Positions 25,253 to 33,774 are shown, numbered from the stretch's first letter. The stretch is DNA of 64,000 nucleotides from Gammaproteobacteria bacterium (GCA_024234895.1 JACKNJ010000003.1:124001-188000), one strand, 5' to 3'. The notes: generated from the sequence alone by a model not told the origin. Program-made: numbers and translations.

Positions 25253-25723
25253 TCAGGCACGGTGATAGGGGTGATTGTTGAGCAGACTCCACGCACGGTA
25301 GATCTGTTCGGCGAGGATCACCCGCACCAGCGGGTGCGGGAACACCATCTTCGACAGCGACCAGTAAAGGTCCGCGCGTTCGCGGCAGGCCGGTGAGAGG
25401 CCATCGGCACCGCCGACCAGCAGGGCGACATCGCGGCCCTCGCCAAGCCAGTCGCCGAGCCGGCGGGCGACCTCCGGGGTGTCCCAGGACTGGCCGCGTT
25501 CATCCAGCGCGATGACCAGGGCGCCCTTGGGGATCGCGGTGAGCTGGCGTTCGCCTTCCGCCTCCATTGCGCGTTTCGGGTCCAGCTTCCTGCCACGTTG
25601 CCCCGCGCCGATCTCGACCAGTTCCAGCCGGCATTCCGGCGGCATGCGCCTGGCGTATTCCTCGTAGCCCTCGGTCACCCAGGCGGGCATGCGGTTGCCG
25701 ACGGCGATCAGATGGATGCGCAT
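25253..25723 (-). CDS. rlmH: 23S rRNA pseudouridine-1915 N3-methyltransferase
   Basis: SPOUT-class methyltransferase, 156 residues (family norm about 155). The N-terminus MRIHLIAVGNRMPAWV, the SAM-binding knot segment ALLVGGADGLSP and the C-terminal LSKMVFPHPLVRVILAEQIYRAW are characteristic. It modifies pseudouridine 1915 in helix 69 of 70S ribosomes. Normally it directly follows rsfS; here about 170 bases with a 24-bp inverted repeat have come between them. Confidence 0.97.
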   Translation of the reverse strand: MRIHLIAVGNRMPAWVTEGYEEYARRMPPECRLELVEIGAGQRGRKLDPKRAMEAEGERQLTAIPKGALVIALDERGQSWDTPEVARRLGDWLGEGRDVALLVGGADGLSPACRERADLYWSLSKMVFPHPLVRVILAEQIYRAWSLLNNHPYHRA

Positions 25724-25740
25724 GGCTCAAACAGCATTCG

Positions 25741-25875
25741 CCGCAAAGACGCGAAGGCGCAAAGAGTTTGAAAGTGATGGTCCTGATGCCTGCGATCGTT
25801 GCTACCGACACCGAAAGCCGTGACCGGGTGAGAGGGTCGGGACATCGCTTTCTTTGCGCCTTCGCGTCTTTGCGG
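25741..25875. repeat. 24-bp perfect inverted repeat between rsfS and rlmH
   Basis: The left arm CCGCAAAGACGCGAAGGCGC plus AAAG (25741-25764) is the exact reverse complement of 25852-25875. The arms are separated by 87 bases of unrelated sequence. It interrupts an otherwise tight rsfS-rlmH pair. Similar GCAAAGACGCGAAGGC strings are familiar as dispersed repeats in proteobacterial genomes. Confidence 0.85.
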
Positions 25876-25892
25876 CAAAGCGGTTTCGGACG

Positions 25893-26288
25893 TCAGGACT
25901 TGGCCGCGCGCGAGGTGCCGACCGAAGGGTCGCTCCAGAGCTTTTCGAGTTGATAGAAATCGCGGACTTCCTTGAGCATCACATGCACGACCACGTCGCC
26001 GAGATCGACCAGCACCCATTCGCCGGTGGTCTCGCCCTCGACGCCGAGCGGCTGATGGCCGGCGTGTTTGGCGTCCACGGCGACGTTGTCGGCGATTGAC
26101 TTGACGTGCCGGCTGGAGGTGCCGGTGACGATGATCATGACCTCGGTGAAGGTCGACAGGCGGCGCACGTCGAGCACGCTCATGTCCTGCCCCTTCATGT
26201 CCTCGATCGCGGTGACGGCGATGGTCTTGAGGGCCTCGACATGGGCGTCGTAGGCAGGCTCGTTCGGGGCGGTGGCGGAATTCTCCAA
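25893..26288 (-). CDS. rsfS: Ribosome silencing factor
   Basis: A 131-residue RsfS/Iojap protein. It binds uL14 on the 50S subunit and prevents joining with 30S when nutrients are short. Family segments: ALKTIAVTAIEDMKGQDMSVLDV, FTEVMIIVTGTSSRHVKSIADNV and EWVLVDLGDVVVHVMLKEVRDFYQLEKLW. The start is TTG, supported by GGAGA about 9 bases upstream. It lies 18 bases after nadD, the usual order. Confidence 0.95.
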   Translation of the reverse strand: MENSATAPNEPAYDAHVEALKTIAVTAIEDMKGQDMSVLDVRRLSTFTEVMIIVTGTSSRHVKSIADNVAVDAKHAGHQPLGVEGETTGEWVLVDLGDVVVHVMLKEVRDFYQLEKLWSDPSVGTSRAAKS

Positions 26289-26306
26289 ATCGGTCTCCGG
26301 GCTGAT

Positions 26307-26936
26307 TCAGCGCTGGTACAGGTGGTTTGCGGCAATGTAATCGGCGACCGAATCCGGCAGCAGATGGCGAGTGACGCGACCGGCGGCAATGCGTGCGCGC
26401 AGGTCGCTGGCGGAAATCGTAAGCGCGGTGACCGCCTGAAACCAAACCCGACCATTGGGTCTGGTGTGCAGATCGGCCACATTGACGGCCCGCTGGGGCG
26501 TCGTCCAGGCGCGCACCTCGGCTGGCGCGGGCGGCGAATCGGGCCGGGTCATGACCACCAGGTGGGCGTCGTCGAGCAGCGATTGCCAGCGCGACCAGCC
26601 GGCCAGACCGGCATAGGCGTCGGCGCCGACGATGAGGCACAGCGGCGTGTCCGGGCCGATTTCGGCGCGCAGCGAGGCGAGCGTGTCGACCATGTACGAC
26701 GGCCCGGCGCGGCGCAGTTCGCGGTCGTCGCTGACGAAGCCGGGGTGATCGGCGATGGCCAGTTCGACCATCGCCAGGCGCTGTTCCGCGCTCGCGGTCG
26801 GCGCGTCGCGATGCGGGGGTTGCGCTGAGGGCAGGAAGCGCAACTCGCTCAGCGGCAGGGTTTCGAGCAGGTCCAGTCCGGTGCGCAGATGGCCGACGTG
26901 GATCGGATCGAAGGTGCCGCCGAGGATGCCGATCAT
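26307..26936 (-). CDS. nadD: Nicotinate-nucleotide adenylyltransferase
   Basis: NadD joins ATP and nicotinate mononucleotide to make deamido-NAD. The motifs GILGGTFDPIHVGHLR (nucleotidyltransferase HxGH type) and ISASDLRARI (ISxTxxR-like) are present; the length of 209 residues is normal. The frame opens earlier at a TTG (26969), but the extra 11 residues are coded by the arm of an inverted repeat, so I use the ATG just before IGILGGTF. It precedes rsfS and rlmH. Confidence 0.95.
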   Translation of the reverse strand: MIGILGGTFDPIHVGHLRTGLDLLETLPLSELRFLPSAQPPHRDAPTASAEQRLAMVELAIADHPGFVSDDRELRRAGPSYMVDTLASLRAEIGPDTPLCLIVGADAYAGLAGWSRWQSLLDDAHLVVMTRPDSPPAPAEVRAWTTPQRAVNVADLHTRPNGRVWFQAVTALTISASDLRARIAAGRVTRHLLPDSVADYIAANHLYQR

Positions 26937-26948
26937 GATGTTGGACGC

Positions 26949-27004
26949 AGGGTGCGCCATGCGCACCAACAGACGCCGGATAGGTGCGCATGGCGCACCC
27001 TACG
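26949..27004. repeat. Inverted repeat GGTGCGCNATGGCGCACC upstream of nadD
   Basis: GGTGCGCCATGCGCACC (26951-26967) and GGTGCGCATGGCGCACC (26983-26999) form nested palindromes ending CCTAC, between proA and nadD. This is a shorter relative of the GTAGGG-type repeats and occupies nearly the whole 79-base gap. Confidence 0.7.
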
Positions 27005-27015
27005 GTGCGGCATCG

Positions 27016-28281
27016 TCACTTCCGGATGTGTCCATCGCCGAGCACGATGAACTTCTGCGTGGTCAGGCCTTCCAGACCGACCGGCCCGCGCGCGTGCAGC
27101 TTGTCGGTGCTGATGCCGATCTCGGCGCCGAGGCCGTATTCGAAGCCGTCCGCGAAGCGGGTGGAGGCATTGACCATCACCGAGCTGGAATCGACCTCGC
27201 GCAGGAAGCGGCGCGCGCGGGTGTAGTCCTCGGTGACGATGGACTCGGTGTGCGCCGAGCTGTGCGCGCGGATGTGGTCCATGGCCGCGTCGAGGTCGTC
27301 GACCACGCGGATCGCGAGGATCGGCGCCAGGTACTCGGTATCCCAGTCCGCGTCGGTCGCCGCGATGGCGTTGCTCAGGATGGCCTGCGTGCGCTCACAA
27401 CCGCGCAGTTCCACACCCTTGTCGGTGTAGATCGCGTTCAGGCGCGGCAGCACCTCGGCGGCGACGCCTTCATGCACCAGCAGCGTCTCCATCGCGTTGC
27501 AGACGCCATAACGGTGGGTCTTGGCGTTGTCGGCGATGGCGACGGCCTTGTCGAGGTCGGCGCGGTCGTCGATGTAGACGTGGCAGATGCCGTCGAGGTG
27601 CTTGATCACCGGCACGCGCGCGTCGCGGCTGATGCGCTCGATCAGGCCCTTGCCGCCGCGCGGCACGATCACGTCGACGTATTCCGGCATCGCGATCAGC
27701 TCGCCGACGGCGGCACGATCCGTGGTCCCGACGACCTGCACCGCGTCGCGCGGCAGGCCGGCGGCTTCCAGGCCCTGGTGGATGCAGGCGGCGATCGCCT
27801 GATTGGAATGGATGGCCTCGGAACCGCCACGCAGCACGGTCGCGTTGCCGGATTTCAGGCACAGCGCGGCGGCGTCGGCGGTCACGTTCGGACGCGATTC
27901 GTAGATGATGCCGATGACGCCGATGGGCACGCGCATCTTGCCGACCTGGATGCCGGACGGGCGGTAGTCGAGGCCGGTGATCGCGCCGACCGGATCGGGC
28001 AGCGCGGCGACCTGACGCAGGCCCTCGGCCATGCCGGCGATGCGCGCGTCGGTCAGTTCCAGACGGTCGAGCATGGCGGCGTCGAGACCCTTGGCGCGCC
28101 CGGCGTCGAGGTCCTTGGCGTTCTCGGCCTTGAGGGTCGCGGCATCGGCCAGCAGGGCGTCGGCCATCGCCAGCAGCGCGGCGTTCTTGGCGCCGGTCTC
28201 GGCGCGGCTCATCGCGGTGGCGGCGGCGCGGGCCTTCGTGCCCACTGCGGCCATGTAGGCCTTGATGTCGATGTCGGTCAT
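27016..28281 (-). CDS. proA: Gamma-glutamyl phosphate reductase
   Basis: Second enzyme of proline synthesis; it reduces gamma-glutamyl phosphate with NADPH to glutamate semialdehyde. The 421 residues show the ALDH-like fold with GVIGIIYESRPNVTADAAALCLKSGNA, MPEYVDVIVPRGGKGLIE, the catalytic cysteine in DGICHVYIDD, and the C-terminal ARGPVGLEGLTTQKFI. It is the first gene of a proA-nadD-rsfS-rlmH-maf series on the same strand. proB is not in the window. Confidence 0.97.
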   Translation of the reverse strand: MTDIDIKAYMAAVGTKARAAATAMSRAETGAKNAALLAMADALLADAATLKAENAKDLDAGRAKGLDAAMLDRLELTDARIAGMAEGLRQVAALPDPVGAITGLDYRPSGIQVGKMRVPIGVIGIIYESRPNVTADAAALCLKSGNATVLRGGSEAIHSNQAIAACIHQGLEAAGLPRDAVQVVGTTDRAAVGELIAMPEYVDVIVPRGGKGLIERISRDARVPVIKHLDGICHVYIDDRADLDKAVAIADNAKTHRYGVCNAMETLLVHEGVAAEVLPRLNAIYTDKGVELRGCERTQAILSNAIAATDADWDTEYLAPILAIRVVDDLDAAMDHIRAHSSAHTESIVTEDYTRARRFLREVDSSSVMVNASTRFADGFEYGLGAEIGISTDKLHARGPVGLEGLTTQKFIVLGDGHIRK

Positions 28282-28319
28282 GGTGATGCGGTCAGAAATC
28301 GGAAAGCGGCGAGTTTACC

Positions 28320-28400
28320 GTAGGGCGGAACCCGCAGGGGTTCCGCCGCCAGCGGGTGGCGAAGCGATCCACGGCGGAATCCCTGCGGGTTCCGCCCTAC
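28320..28400. repeat. Inverted repeat, GTAGGGCGGAA family
   Basis: GTAGGGCGGAACCCGCAGGG and the facing CCCTGCGGGTTCCGCCCTAC enclose inner GGTTCCGCC / GGCGGAATCC segments. The right arm carries the TAG stop codon of the DUF3301 gene, as happens for maf with the related repeat at 24610. Confidence 0.85.
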
Positions 28401-28726
28401 CGGACGATCTCCAGCGTCGGCGCCTCCGGCAGGTCGAGGTGCATGTGCTCGGGGCGGTTGCCGAGCATCACGACCAGGCCGACGCGACGGTCGTCGCCGT
28501 TGGTGCTGAATTCGAAGCCGTACCAGCGGCGGAAGCCGAGACTGCCGCCGGTCACGCGGGCCGGACGGATGCGCGCCAGCTGCACGCTCTGATCGAGGAA
28601 CTGCACGTCGTATTCGCGGCAGGCGCGGATGCAGGCCTGCACGGCGCGCTCGCGGGCCCGTAGCGAGCTTTGCCAGTACAGCGCGATCAGGCCGATCGTC
28701 AGCAGCAGGAACAGGGTGGTGTTCAT
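28397..28726 (-). CDS. DUF3301 membrane-anchored protein
   Basis: A 109-residue protein: one N-terminal transmembrane helix (MNTTLFLLLTIGLIALYW) and a cytoplasmic part with the DUF3301 pattern SLRARERAVQACIRACREYDVQFLDQSVQLARIRPAR ... FRRWYGFEFSTNGDDR. The function of the family is not known. The frame is open further upstream, but the ATG at the hydrophobic start fits the family length. Its stop lies in a repeat arm. Confidence 0.85.
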   Translation of the reverse strand: MNTTLFLLLTIGLIALYWQSSLRARERAVQACIRACREYDVQFLDQSVQLARIRPARVTGGSLGFRRWYGFEFSTNGDDRRVGLVVMLGNRPEHMHLDLPEAPTLEIVR

Positions 28727-29052
28727 GGGGCGCGATTGTGCCGCCTGGGGTCCGCATCGCGAAACGCAGGTTCGTGCCGATTTTGATACTGGAGGCGCCA
28801 AAAGCGGGCATCGGTGTCCGGAAATGGACAATTTTCGTCGCCCCGCGCTTGCGCGGGTTACCGGGGCCGGACGGCTCGGGCCTGGGCGCTCAATCGATAA
28901 CTCGCGGAAAATGCCGGGGAAATTTCCAGATCGCGCCAATTCAGTGCGGGCATTTTCCGGTTTGGCGCAGGCGTTGCATCGTTGTCATCAAGCCTTGGCA
29001 AAAGGCCGGGGCCTTCTCCACAGCAACCGCTTCGGCGGACAGGGGGTGTCAG
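28727..29052. other. Intergenic region with small hairpin
   Basis: This 326-base gap separates the divergent DUF3301 gene and the 71-residue reading frame, so it should carry promoters in both directions. A perfect 6-bp hairpin CCCGCG-CTTG-CGCGGG lies at 28842-28857. I found no convincing -35/-10 pair, RNA gene or conserved frame. Confidence 0.4.
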
Positions 29053-29268
29053 ATGGTCAAGGTGTACGACATGGCGAGCGGCGAACTGCTTACCGGTTCC
29101 GCGCTTGCCTCCCAGCACGTTGCACAGCATCAGGCCGGGGCTGCCTGGACCGCGCCCGGGGCGATGTCCGAGTTTGATGTCGGCATCGCGGACGAGGCGG
29201 AGATGCGTTCGCACCGCCACTACCGTGACGTCCCCGAACTGGCCTTGCAGTTGATTCCGGCCTGCTGA
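29053..29268 (+). CDS. Small hypothetical protein (71 aa) with own terminator
   Basis: A 71-residue frame starting MVKVYDMASGELLTGSALAS and ending LALQLIPAC. AGGGGG lies about 9 bases before the ATG, and a strong intrinsic terminator follows 22 bases after the stop; both support a real gene. The product is soluble, rich in Ala and His, with one terminal Cys, and I do not recognise it. The spacing from both neighbours suggests it is transcribed alone. Confidence 0.6.
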   Translation: MVKVYDMASGELLTGSALASQHVAQHQAGAAWTAPGAMSEFDVGIADEAEMRSHRHYRDVPELALQLIPAC

Positions 29269-29291
29269 GCTGGCAACCCGTTTCAAACCAG

Positions 29292-29316
29292 AAAAGCGCC
29301 TTCGGGCGCTTTTTTG
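29292..29316 (+). terminator. Rho-independent terminator
   Basis: AAAAGCGCC-TTCG-GGCGCTTTTTT: a 7-9 bp stem with an UUCG tetraloop and a run of six T on the + strand. It ends the 71-residue gene. Confidence 0.9.
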
Positions 29317-29403
29317 TTGCCCGTCCTCCTGGCCAGCCGCGATCACGAACCTTGCCGGCGCGCGGCGCTATGCTGAGGAAAAAGCCGTCCCCGGAGATCG
29401 CGA

Positions 29404-30357
29404 ATGCCCCCTCTGACCCTCGATCCCGACACTTGGGATTATCTGGCCCGGCGCCTCGGCAAGACGCATCTGCGCCGACGGCTGGGGATCGAGGTCGCGC
29501 ACGAGGCCGACCGTCTCGGTCAGGGTCGTAACGTGTTGCATATCGAAAACTGGAAGCTGTTCCGGCAGGCGGTCAGCGGCCTGCTCGCGCTGACCGGTCT
29601 GGCGGCGCGCGGGCGACGCAATGTGCTCGACATCCGCGTGGTGGAGAACAAGGTCGTGCTGCCGCATCTCCCGGCGGAATTTGATGGCTTCACGATCCTG
29701 CAGATCGCCGACCCGCACCTCGACGTGCTGCCCGGATTCGCGCACCACCTGGCCGAACTGGTGCGCGGCCTGGAATACGACATCGCCGTGTTCACCGGCG
29801 ACTACCGCTTCCAGACGCACGGTTCGCAGAGCTCGGCGATGGACGCGCTCGCCGTGGTGCGCGGCCAGCTTGGCGAAGCGGTGTACGCGATCCTCGGCAA
29901 TCACGACAGCCTGCGCATGATCCGGCCGATCGAGGAAATGGGTATCCGCCTGCTGATGAACGAATCGGTCGTGCTCGAACGCGGCGATGCGCGCATCCAT
30001 CTCGCCGGTGTCGACGACCCGCATTACTTCGCCACCGACAACCTCGAAGCGGCCTCCGGGGCAATCCCGGACGAGGCCGTCTCGATCCTGCTGGCGCATT
30101 CCCCGGAGCTTTACCGGCACGCGGCCTTCGCCGGTTTCGACCTGATGCTGTGCGGTCACACCCACGGTGGGCAGATCTGTCTGCCGGGCGGTGTCGCGAT
30201 CACCTACAACATGGCTGCGCCGCGTTCCGTCGGGCGCGGCGTTTGGTCGTGCGACGGCATGCAGGGCTACACCTCTGCGGGGACCGGTTCGTCGGTGGTG
30301 GTCGCGCGCTTCAACTGCCCGCCGGAAGTCACGCTGCACCACCTTCGTCAGGGTTGA
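29404..30357 (+). CDS. Calcineurin-like metallophosphoesterase
   Basis: A 317-residue protein with the two-metal phosphoesterase motifs in order: IADPHLD (D-x-H, residue about 100), FTGDYR (GD), LGNHDS (GNHD), LLAHSPELY and CGHTHGGQICLPGG (GHTH). The LPGG after GHTHGGQ is typical of the YkuE/YaeI group, whose members act on phosphorylated lipids or UDP-linked lipid precursors. The N-terminal 95 residues (RRLGKTHLRRRLG ... LFRQAVSGLLALTGLA) are helical and might lie on the membrane. It stands alone between a terminator and a convergent gene. Confidence 0.9.
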   Translation: MPPLTLDPDTWDYLARRLGKTHLRRRLGIEVAHEADRLGQGRNVLHIENWKLFRQAVSGLLALTGLAARGRRNVLDIRVVENKVVLPHLPAEFDGFTILQIADPHLDVLPGFAHHLAELVRGLEYDIAVFTGDYRFQTHGSQSSAMDALAVVRGQLGEAVYAILGNHDSLRMIRPIEEMGIRLLMNESVVLERGDARIHLAGVDDPHYFATDNLEAASGAIPDEAVSILLAHSPELYRHAAFAGFDLMLCGHTHGGQICLPGGVAITYNMAAPRSVGRGVWSCDGMQGYTSAGTGSSVVVARFNCPPEVTLHHLRQG

Positions 30358-30484
30358 GGCGTCCGATGTCGGCCGGTTCAAGGGGCGCCGCGACGTAGCC
30401 GGCTTGGTGCCTTCGCCCGAAACCGCAAGCCGGCAATGCTGCGCTTCATACCGGCCTGCATTCAGCGCCTGTCACCAGCGCCTC

Positions 30485-30964
30485 TCACCAGGGCCGCTTG
30501 CGGATGTGCCAGTGGTAGAGCGGCCTGGATATCGCCAGCGACAGCGCCGCGAAGGCGATGCTCAGACCGATCACGTGGGCGACGCCGAACGACAGCACCG
30601 TGCTCGCATACATCAGCGGCAACACCGCCTCCGGCAGTTGGTCGAGGCCGAGCGCCTGATCGCTGGGATCGAAACCGAGGCGGCGCTTGATGAAGCTGGC
30701 GAGCAGGTCGCCGAGTAGCGACCAGAACGCGAAGACCAGGCCGAATCCCCAGCCCCAGCCAAGCAGGGCGGCTCCAACCGCGCCGATCGCCAGCCCGGCG
30801 AGCAGCCCGCGCCAGGTCTTGGAGCGCCCAAACAGCGGGCGACCGTCCCACAGGCGCAGGCCGTTATCGACCGGGCGCGCAAAATGACCGGCCAGCAGCA
30901 GCCGCGCCAGGATCGGCGCGCCGTTGCAGGCGAACAGCAGCGCGAGCAGGGAAAGTTCGGTCAT
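30485..30964 (-). CDS. CDP-archaeol synthase-like (DUF46/CarS) membrane protein
   Basis: A 159-residue protein with four or five transmembrane helices. The cytoplasmic loop DNGLRLWDGRPLFGRSKTWRGLLAGL is the signature of the DUF46/CarS family, related to CdsA; archaeal members activate unsaturated archaetidic acid with CTP. LLGDLLASFIKRRLG is the second conserved block (KR after D). Bacterial homologues are common and their substrate is uncertain; an alternative phospholipid or undecaprenyl-type lipid is possible. The frame extends upstream but the ATG at 30964 begins at the first helix. Confidence 0.85.
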   Translation of the reverse strand: MTELSLLALLFACNGAPILARLLLAGHFARPVDNGLRLWDGRPLFGRSKTWRGLLAGLAIGAVGAALLGWGWGFGLVFAFWSLLGDLLASFIKRRLGFDPSDQALGLDQLPEAVLPLMYASTVLSFGVAHVIGLSIAFAALSLAISRPLYHWHIRKRPW

Positions 30965-31001
30965 GGGTGCGAGATATAGGCCATCCATCGTCGGCTGTTT
31001 G

Positions 31002-31232
31002 TTCAACCGTGAGCTCGCGCAGGTGCGCTGGGCCGATCCGGTGGTGGTCATGGAGGACGCGCAACGCCGTGACCTCGCGCGCTTGATCCCGGAATCGGTC
31101 GGCAAGACCTACCTGCTGGGGCACTGGAACAGGAGCGGGGTTCCGGACCCCTACATGCAGGATCTCCCCCAGTTCAAGTACAGCCGGGAATTGATCGAGG
31201 GCGCCGTCAGCGCCTGGCTCAAGCGGCTCTGA
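31002..31232 (+). pseudogene. Remnant of a low-molecular-weight protein tyrosine phosphatase
   Basis: The frame reads AQVRWADPVVVMEDAQRRDL, then GKTYLLGHWN and VPDPYMQDLPQFKYSRELIE. The 'WAD..VVM' strand, 'KTYLLGHW' and the general-acid DPY loop followed by an amphipathic C-terminal helix match the second half of low-molecular-weight tyrosine phosphatases. The catalytic CX5R loop that should lie some 80 residues earlier is absent: that space is taken by the opposite-strand CarS-like gene. I read this as a 5'-deleted gene. An in-frame start exists (30924) but the product could not be catalytic. Confidence 0.55.
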
Positions 31233-31310
31233 ACCGGGCCGGCCTGCGCCAGGCTGATTCCCCTTTATCGCGCGGCACGATCGGTCATGGCGGCGTGGTA
31301 ATTTGGCCGC

Positions 31311-33284
31311 ATGCATCATCCGATCTTCGACGCCATCGTCATCCTGCTTGCGCTGTCCGTGTTCGCGGTCGCCCTGCTGCGTCGCGTGCACCTGCCGGCG
31401 ATCCTCGGGTATCTGGCCATCGGCGCGCTCGCCGGGCAGCATGCGCTCGGGCTGATCCCGGACTTGCACTCGATCGAGATCGTCGCCGAGATCGGCGTGA
31501 TCTTCCTGCTGTTCATGATCGGGCTGGAGTTCTCCATCCCGCACATGCTGGCGATGAAGGGCATCGTGCTCGGTCTGGGCGGGGCGCAGGTGGTGCTGAC
31601 CGCCGCGATCGCCGGCGGCATCGCCTACGCGACCGGCCTGTCCTGGCAGGCGGCGTTCGTGATCGGCGGCGCGGCGGCCCTGTCGTCGACCGCGATCGCG
31701 GCCCGGCAGCTCACCGAGCAACTCGAACTGCATTCCCGCCACGGGCGCATCGCGCTTGGCGTGCTGATCTTCCAGGACCTCGCGGTGGTGCCGTTCCTGG
31801 TGCTGATCCCGATCTTCGGCGCGGGCGGCGGCGAGTCGATGACCGTGCCGCTGCTGCTGGCGCTGGCCAAGGGCGTCGGCGCCTTCCTGCTGATGTTCGC
31901 GCTCGGTCACTGGGTGCTGCGGCCGTTGTTCCACATGATCGCCGGGGCGCGTTCGGTGGAACTGTTCACGCTGACCATCCTGCTGGTCGCACTCGCCGCG
32001 GCCTGGGTCACCAACCTGATGGGCCTGTCACTGGCGCTCGGCGCATTCCTGGCCGGCATGATGCTCGGCGAGACCGAATACCGGCACCAGATCGAGATCG
32101 AGATCCGCCCGTTCCGCGACGTGCTGATGGGGCTGTTCTTCATCACCGTCGGCACCCAGGTGCATCTCGACGCGCTGCCCGACATCTGGCACTGGGTGCT
32201 GCTCGCGACCTTCGGCCTGGTGGTCGGCAAGGGTGTGCTGATCTTCGCCATCGTCCGCCTTGCCGGCTACGAGAGCGGTGTGGCCATGCGCAGCGGCGCG
32301 GTGCTCGCGCAGGGCGGTGAGTTCGGTTTCGCCTTGCTGGCCCTCGCGATCAGTAACACCTTGCTGGATACGCACGACGCGCAGGTGTTCCTGACCGCGA
32401 TCGTGCTGTCGATGGCGCTGGCGCCGCTGATCATCCGCAACAACGGCTGGTTCGCGAAGCGCATGTGCGCGAGCTACCTCGGCGGTCGTCAGCAGCAGGC
32501 GCAGGAGTTGTCCGAGGCCGCCGCCGCCAAGCAGGGCCACGTCATCCTCTGCGGCTTCGGGCGCATCGGCCAGAACCTGGCGACCTTCCTCGAAGAGGAG
32601 GGCATCGACTACGTCGGTCTGGATGTCGACCCGCTGCTGATCCGCGAGGCCCACGACGCCGGCGAGGACGTGTTCTACGGCGACTCGACACACGCCGACA
32701 TCCTCGAAGTGGCCGGCGTGGCGCGCGCCCGTGCGCTGGTGGTGACGGTCGACGAGGAACACGTCGCCGAACGCATCACCCACACCGCGCGCAAGCTCAA
32801 CGCAGACCTGCCAATCATCGTCCGCACCCGCAACGATCATTACCGCGCGAAGCTCGAGGAGGCCGGCGCCAGCGACGTGGTGCCCGAGTCCATGGAGGCC
32901 AGCATGATGCTCGCCGAACACCTGCTGCGCCGGCTGGGCGTGCCCGCCGAAGAGGTGCTGGAGCTGATCGAGCAGGCCCGCGCCGATCATTACCGCCGTC
33001 TGCGCGGCGTCTTCCACGGCGATCACGAGATCGAGGACGTGGCGCGGCTCGACAACGACCGTCTGCATACCGTCGTGCTGGAGCCCGGTGCCCACGCGAT
33101 CGGCATGGTGCTCGGCGATTGCTGTGTCGATCACGCCCTGGTCGAGATCGAGGCGGTGCGCCGAGGCGCGATCTACGGCGAGAACCCGAGCGCCGATCTG
33201 GTCCTTCAGGAAGGCGACGCGATCGTGCTGCGCGGCCCGGTCGACGAGCTGGAACACGCCGAGAACAGACTGATCAAGGGTTGA
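31311..33284 (+). CDS. CPA2 cation:proton antiporter with RCK domains (KefB/YbaL-like)
   Basis: A 657-residue protein. Residues 1-390 form 12 or so helices of a Na+/H+-exchanger fold; IGLEFSIP near residue 75 and GAFLAGMMLGETEYRHQIEIEIRPFRDVLMGLFFITVGT near residue 240 are typical. The cytoplasmic TrkA-N domain follows (ILCGFGRIGQNLATFLEEEG, Rossmann glycines near residue 410, acidic end in GLDVDP), then a TrkA-C domain (RLDNDRLHTVVL ... IYGENPSADLVLQEGD). The protein should export K+ or Na+ in exchange for H+ under nucleotide control. Start ATG. A second antiporter of this family begins beyond the right edge. Confidence 0.93.
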   Translation: MHHPIFDAIVILLALSVFAVALLRRVHLPAILGYLAIGALAGQHALGLIPDLHSIEIVAEIGVIFLLFMIGLEFSIPHMLAMKGIVLGLGGAQVVLTAAIAGGIAYATGLSWQAAFVIGGAAALSSTAIAARQLTEQLELHSRHGRIALGVLIFQDLAVVPFLVLIPIFGAGGGESMTVPLLLALAKGVGAFLLMFALGHWVLRPLFHMIAGARSVELFTLTILLVALAAAWVTNLMGLSLALGAFLAGMMLGETEYRHQIEIEIRPFRDVLMGLFFITVGTQVHLDALPDIWHWVLLATFGLVVGKGVLIFAIVRLAGYESGVAMRSGAVLAQGGEFGFALLALAISNTLLDTHDAQVFLTAIVLSMALAPLIIRNNGWFAKRMCASYLGGRQQQAQELSEAAAAKQGHVILCGFGRIGQNLATFLEEEGIDYVGLDVDPLLIREAHDAGEDVFYGDSTHADILEVAGVARARALVVTVDEEHVAERITHTARKLNADLPIIVRTRNDHYRAKLEEAGASDVVPESMEASMMLAEHLLRRLGVPAEEVLELIEQARADHYRRLRGVFHGDHEIEDVARLDNDRLHTVVLEPGAHAIGMVLGDCCVDHALVEIEAVRRGAIYGENPSADLVLQEGDAIVLRGPVDELEHAENRLIKG

Positions 33285-33321
33285 GGCCAGATCACGCCGT
33301 CGGCGGCTATGCTGCACCCCC

Positions 33322-33774
33322 ATGACCTTGCTCCCCGACCACGTTCACGACATCGCCGGCGCCATCCAGCTGGCGCTCGCGCCCGCATTTCTGCTCACCG
33401 GTATCGCCGGCATGCTCAACGTGATGACCGGTCGCCTCGGTCGCATCATGGATCGCAGCCGCGCGGTGGTCGTCGAGGCGAGCGGTGGCGATGCGGCCAC
33501 GCTGGAATGGATGAGGCGCCAGTTGCGCACCCTGGAACGGCGGCGCCGCTACGCGAGTTACGCGATCACCGCCTGCACCATCGCCGCGCTGCTGCTGTGC
33601 AGCGTGATCGCGTCGCTGTTCATCGAGGCCATGTTCGACGCGCCGCTGAAGTGGCTGATCGGCGGCCTGTTCACGGCCGCCACCATCACGCTCGTGGTCG
33701 GTCTGTCCTTTTTCCTGCGCGAGGTGCACATGGCGATGCGCACCATCCGCATCCCCGGCGGCGAAGGTGAATGA
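33322..33774 (+). CDS. DUF2721 membrane protein
   Basis: A 150-residue protein with three hydrophobic helices: residues about 12-30 (AIQLALAPAFLLTGIAGML), 78-98 (ITACTIAALLLCSVIASLF) and 105-130. The GRLGRIMDRSRAV loop is the DUF2721 signature. The family is widespread and uncharacterised. It follows the antiporter by 37 bases on the same strand and may share its transcript. Confidence 0.85.
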   Translation: MTLLPDHVHDIAGAIQLALAPAFLLTGIAGMLNVMTGRLGRIMDRSRAVVVEASGGDAATLEWMRRQLRTLERRRRYASYAITACTIAALLLCSVIASLFIEAMFDAPLKWLIGGLFTAATITLVVGLSFFLREVHMAMRTIRIPGGEGE

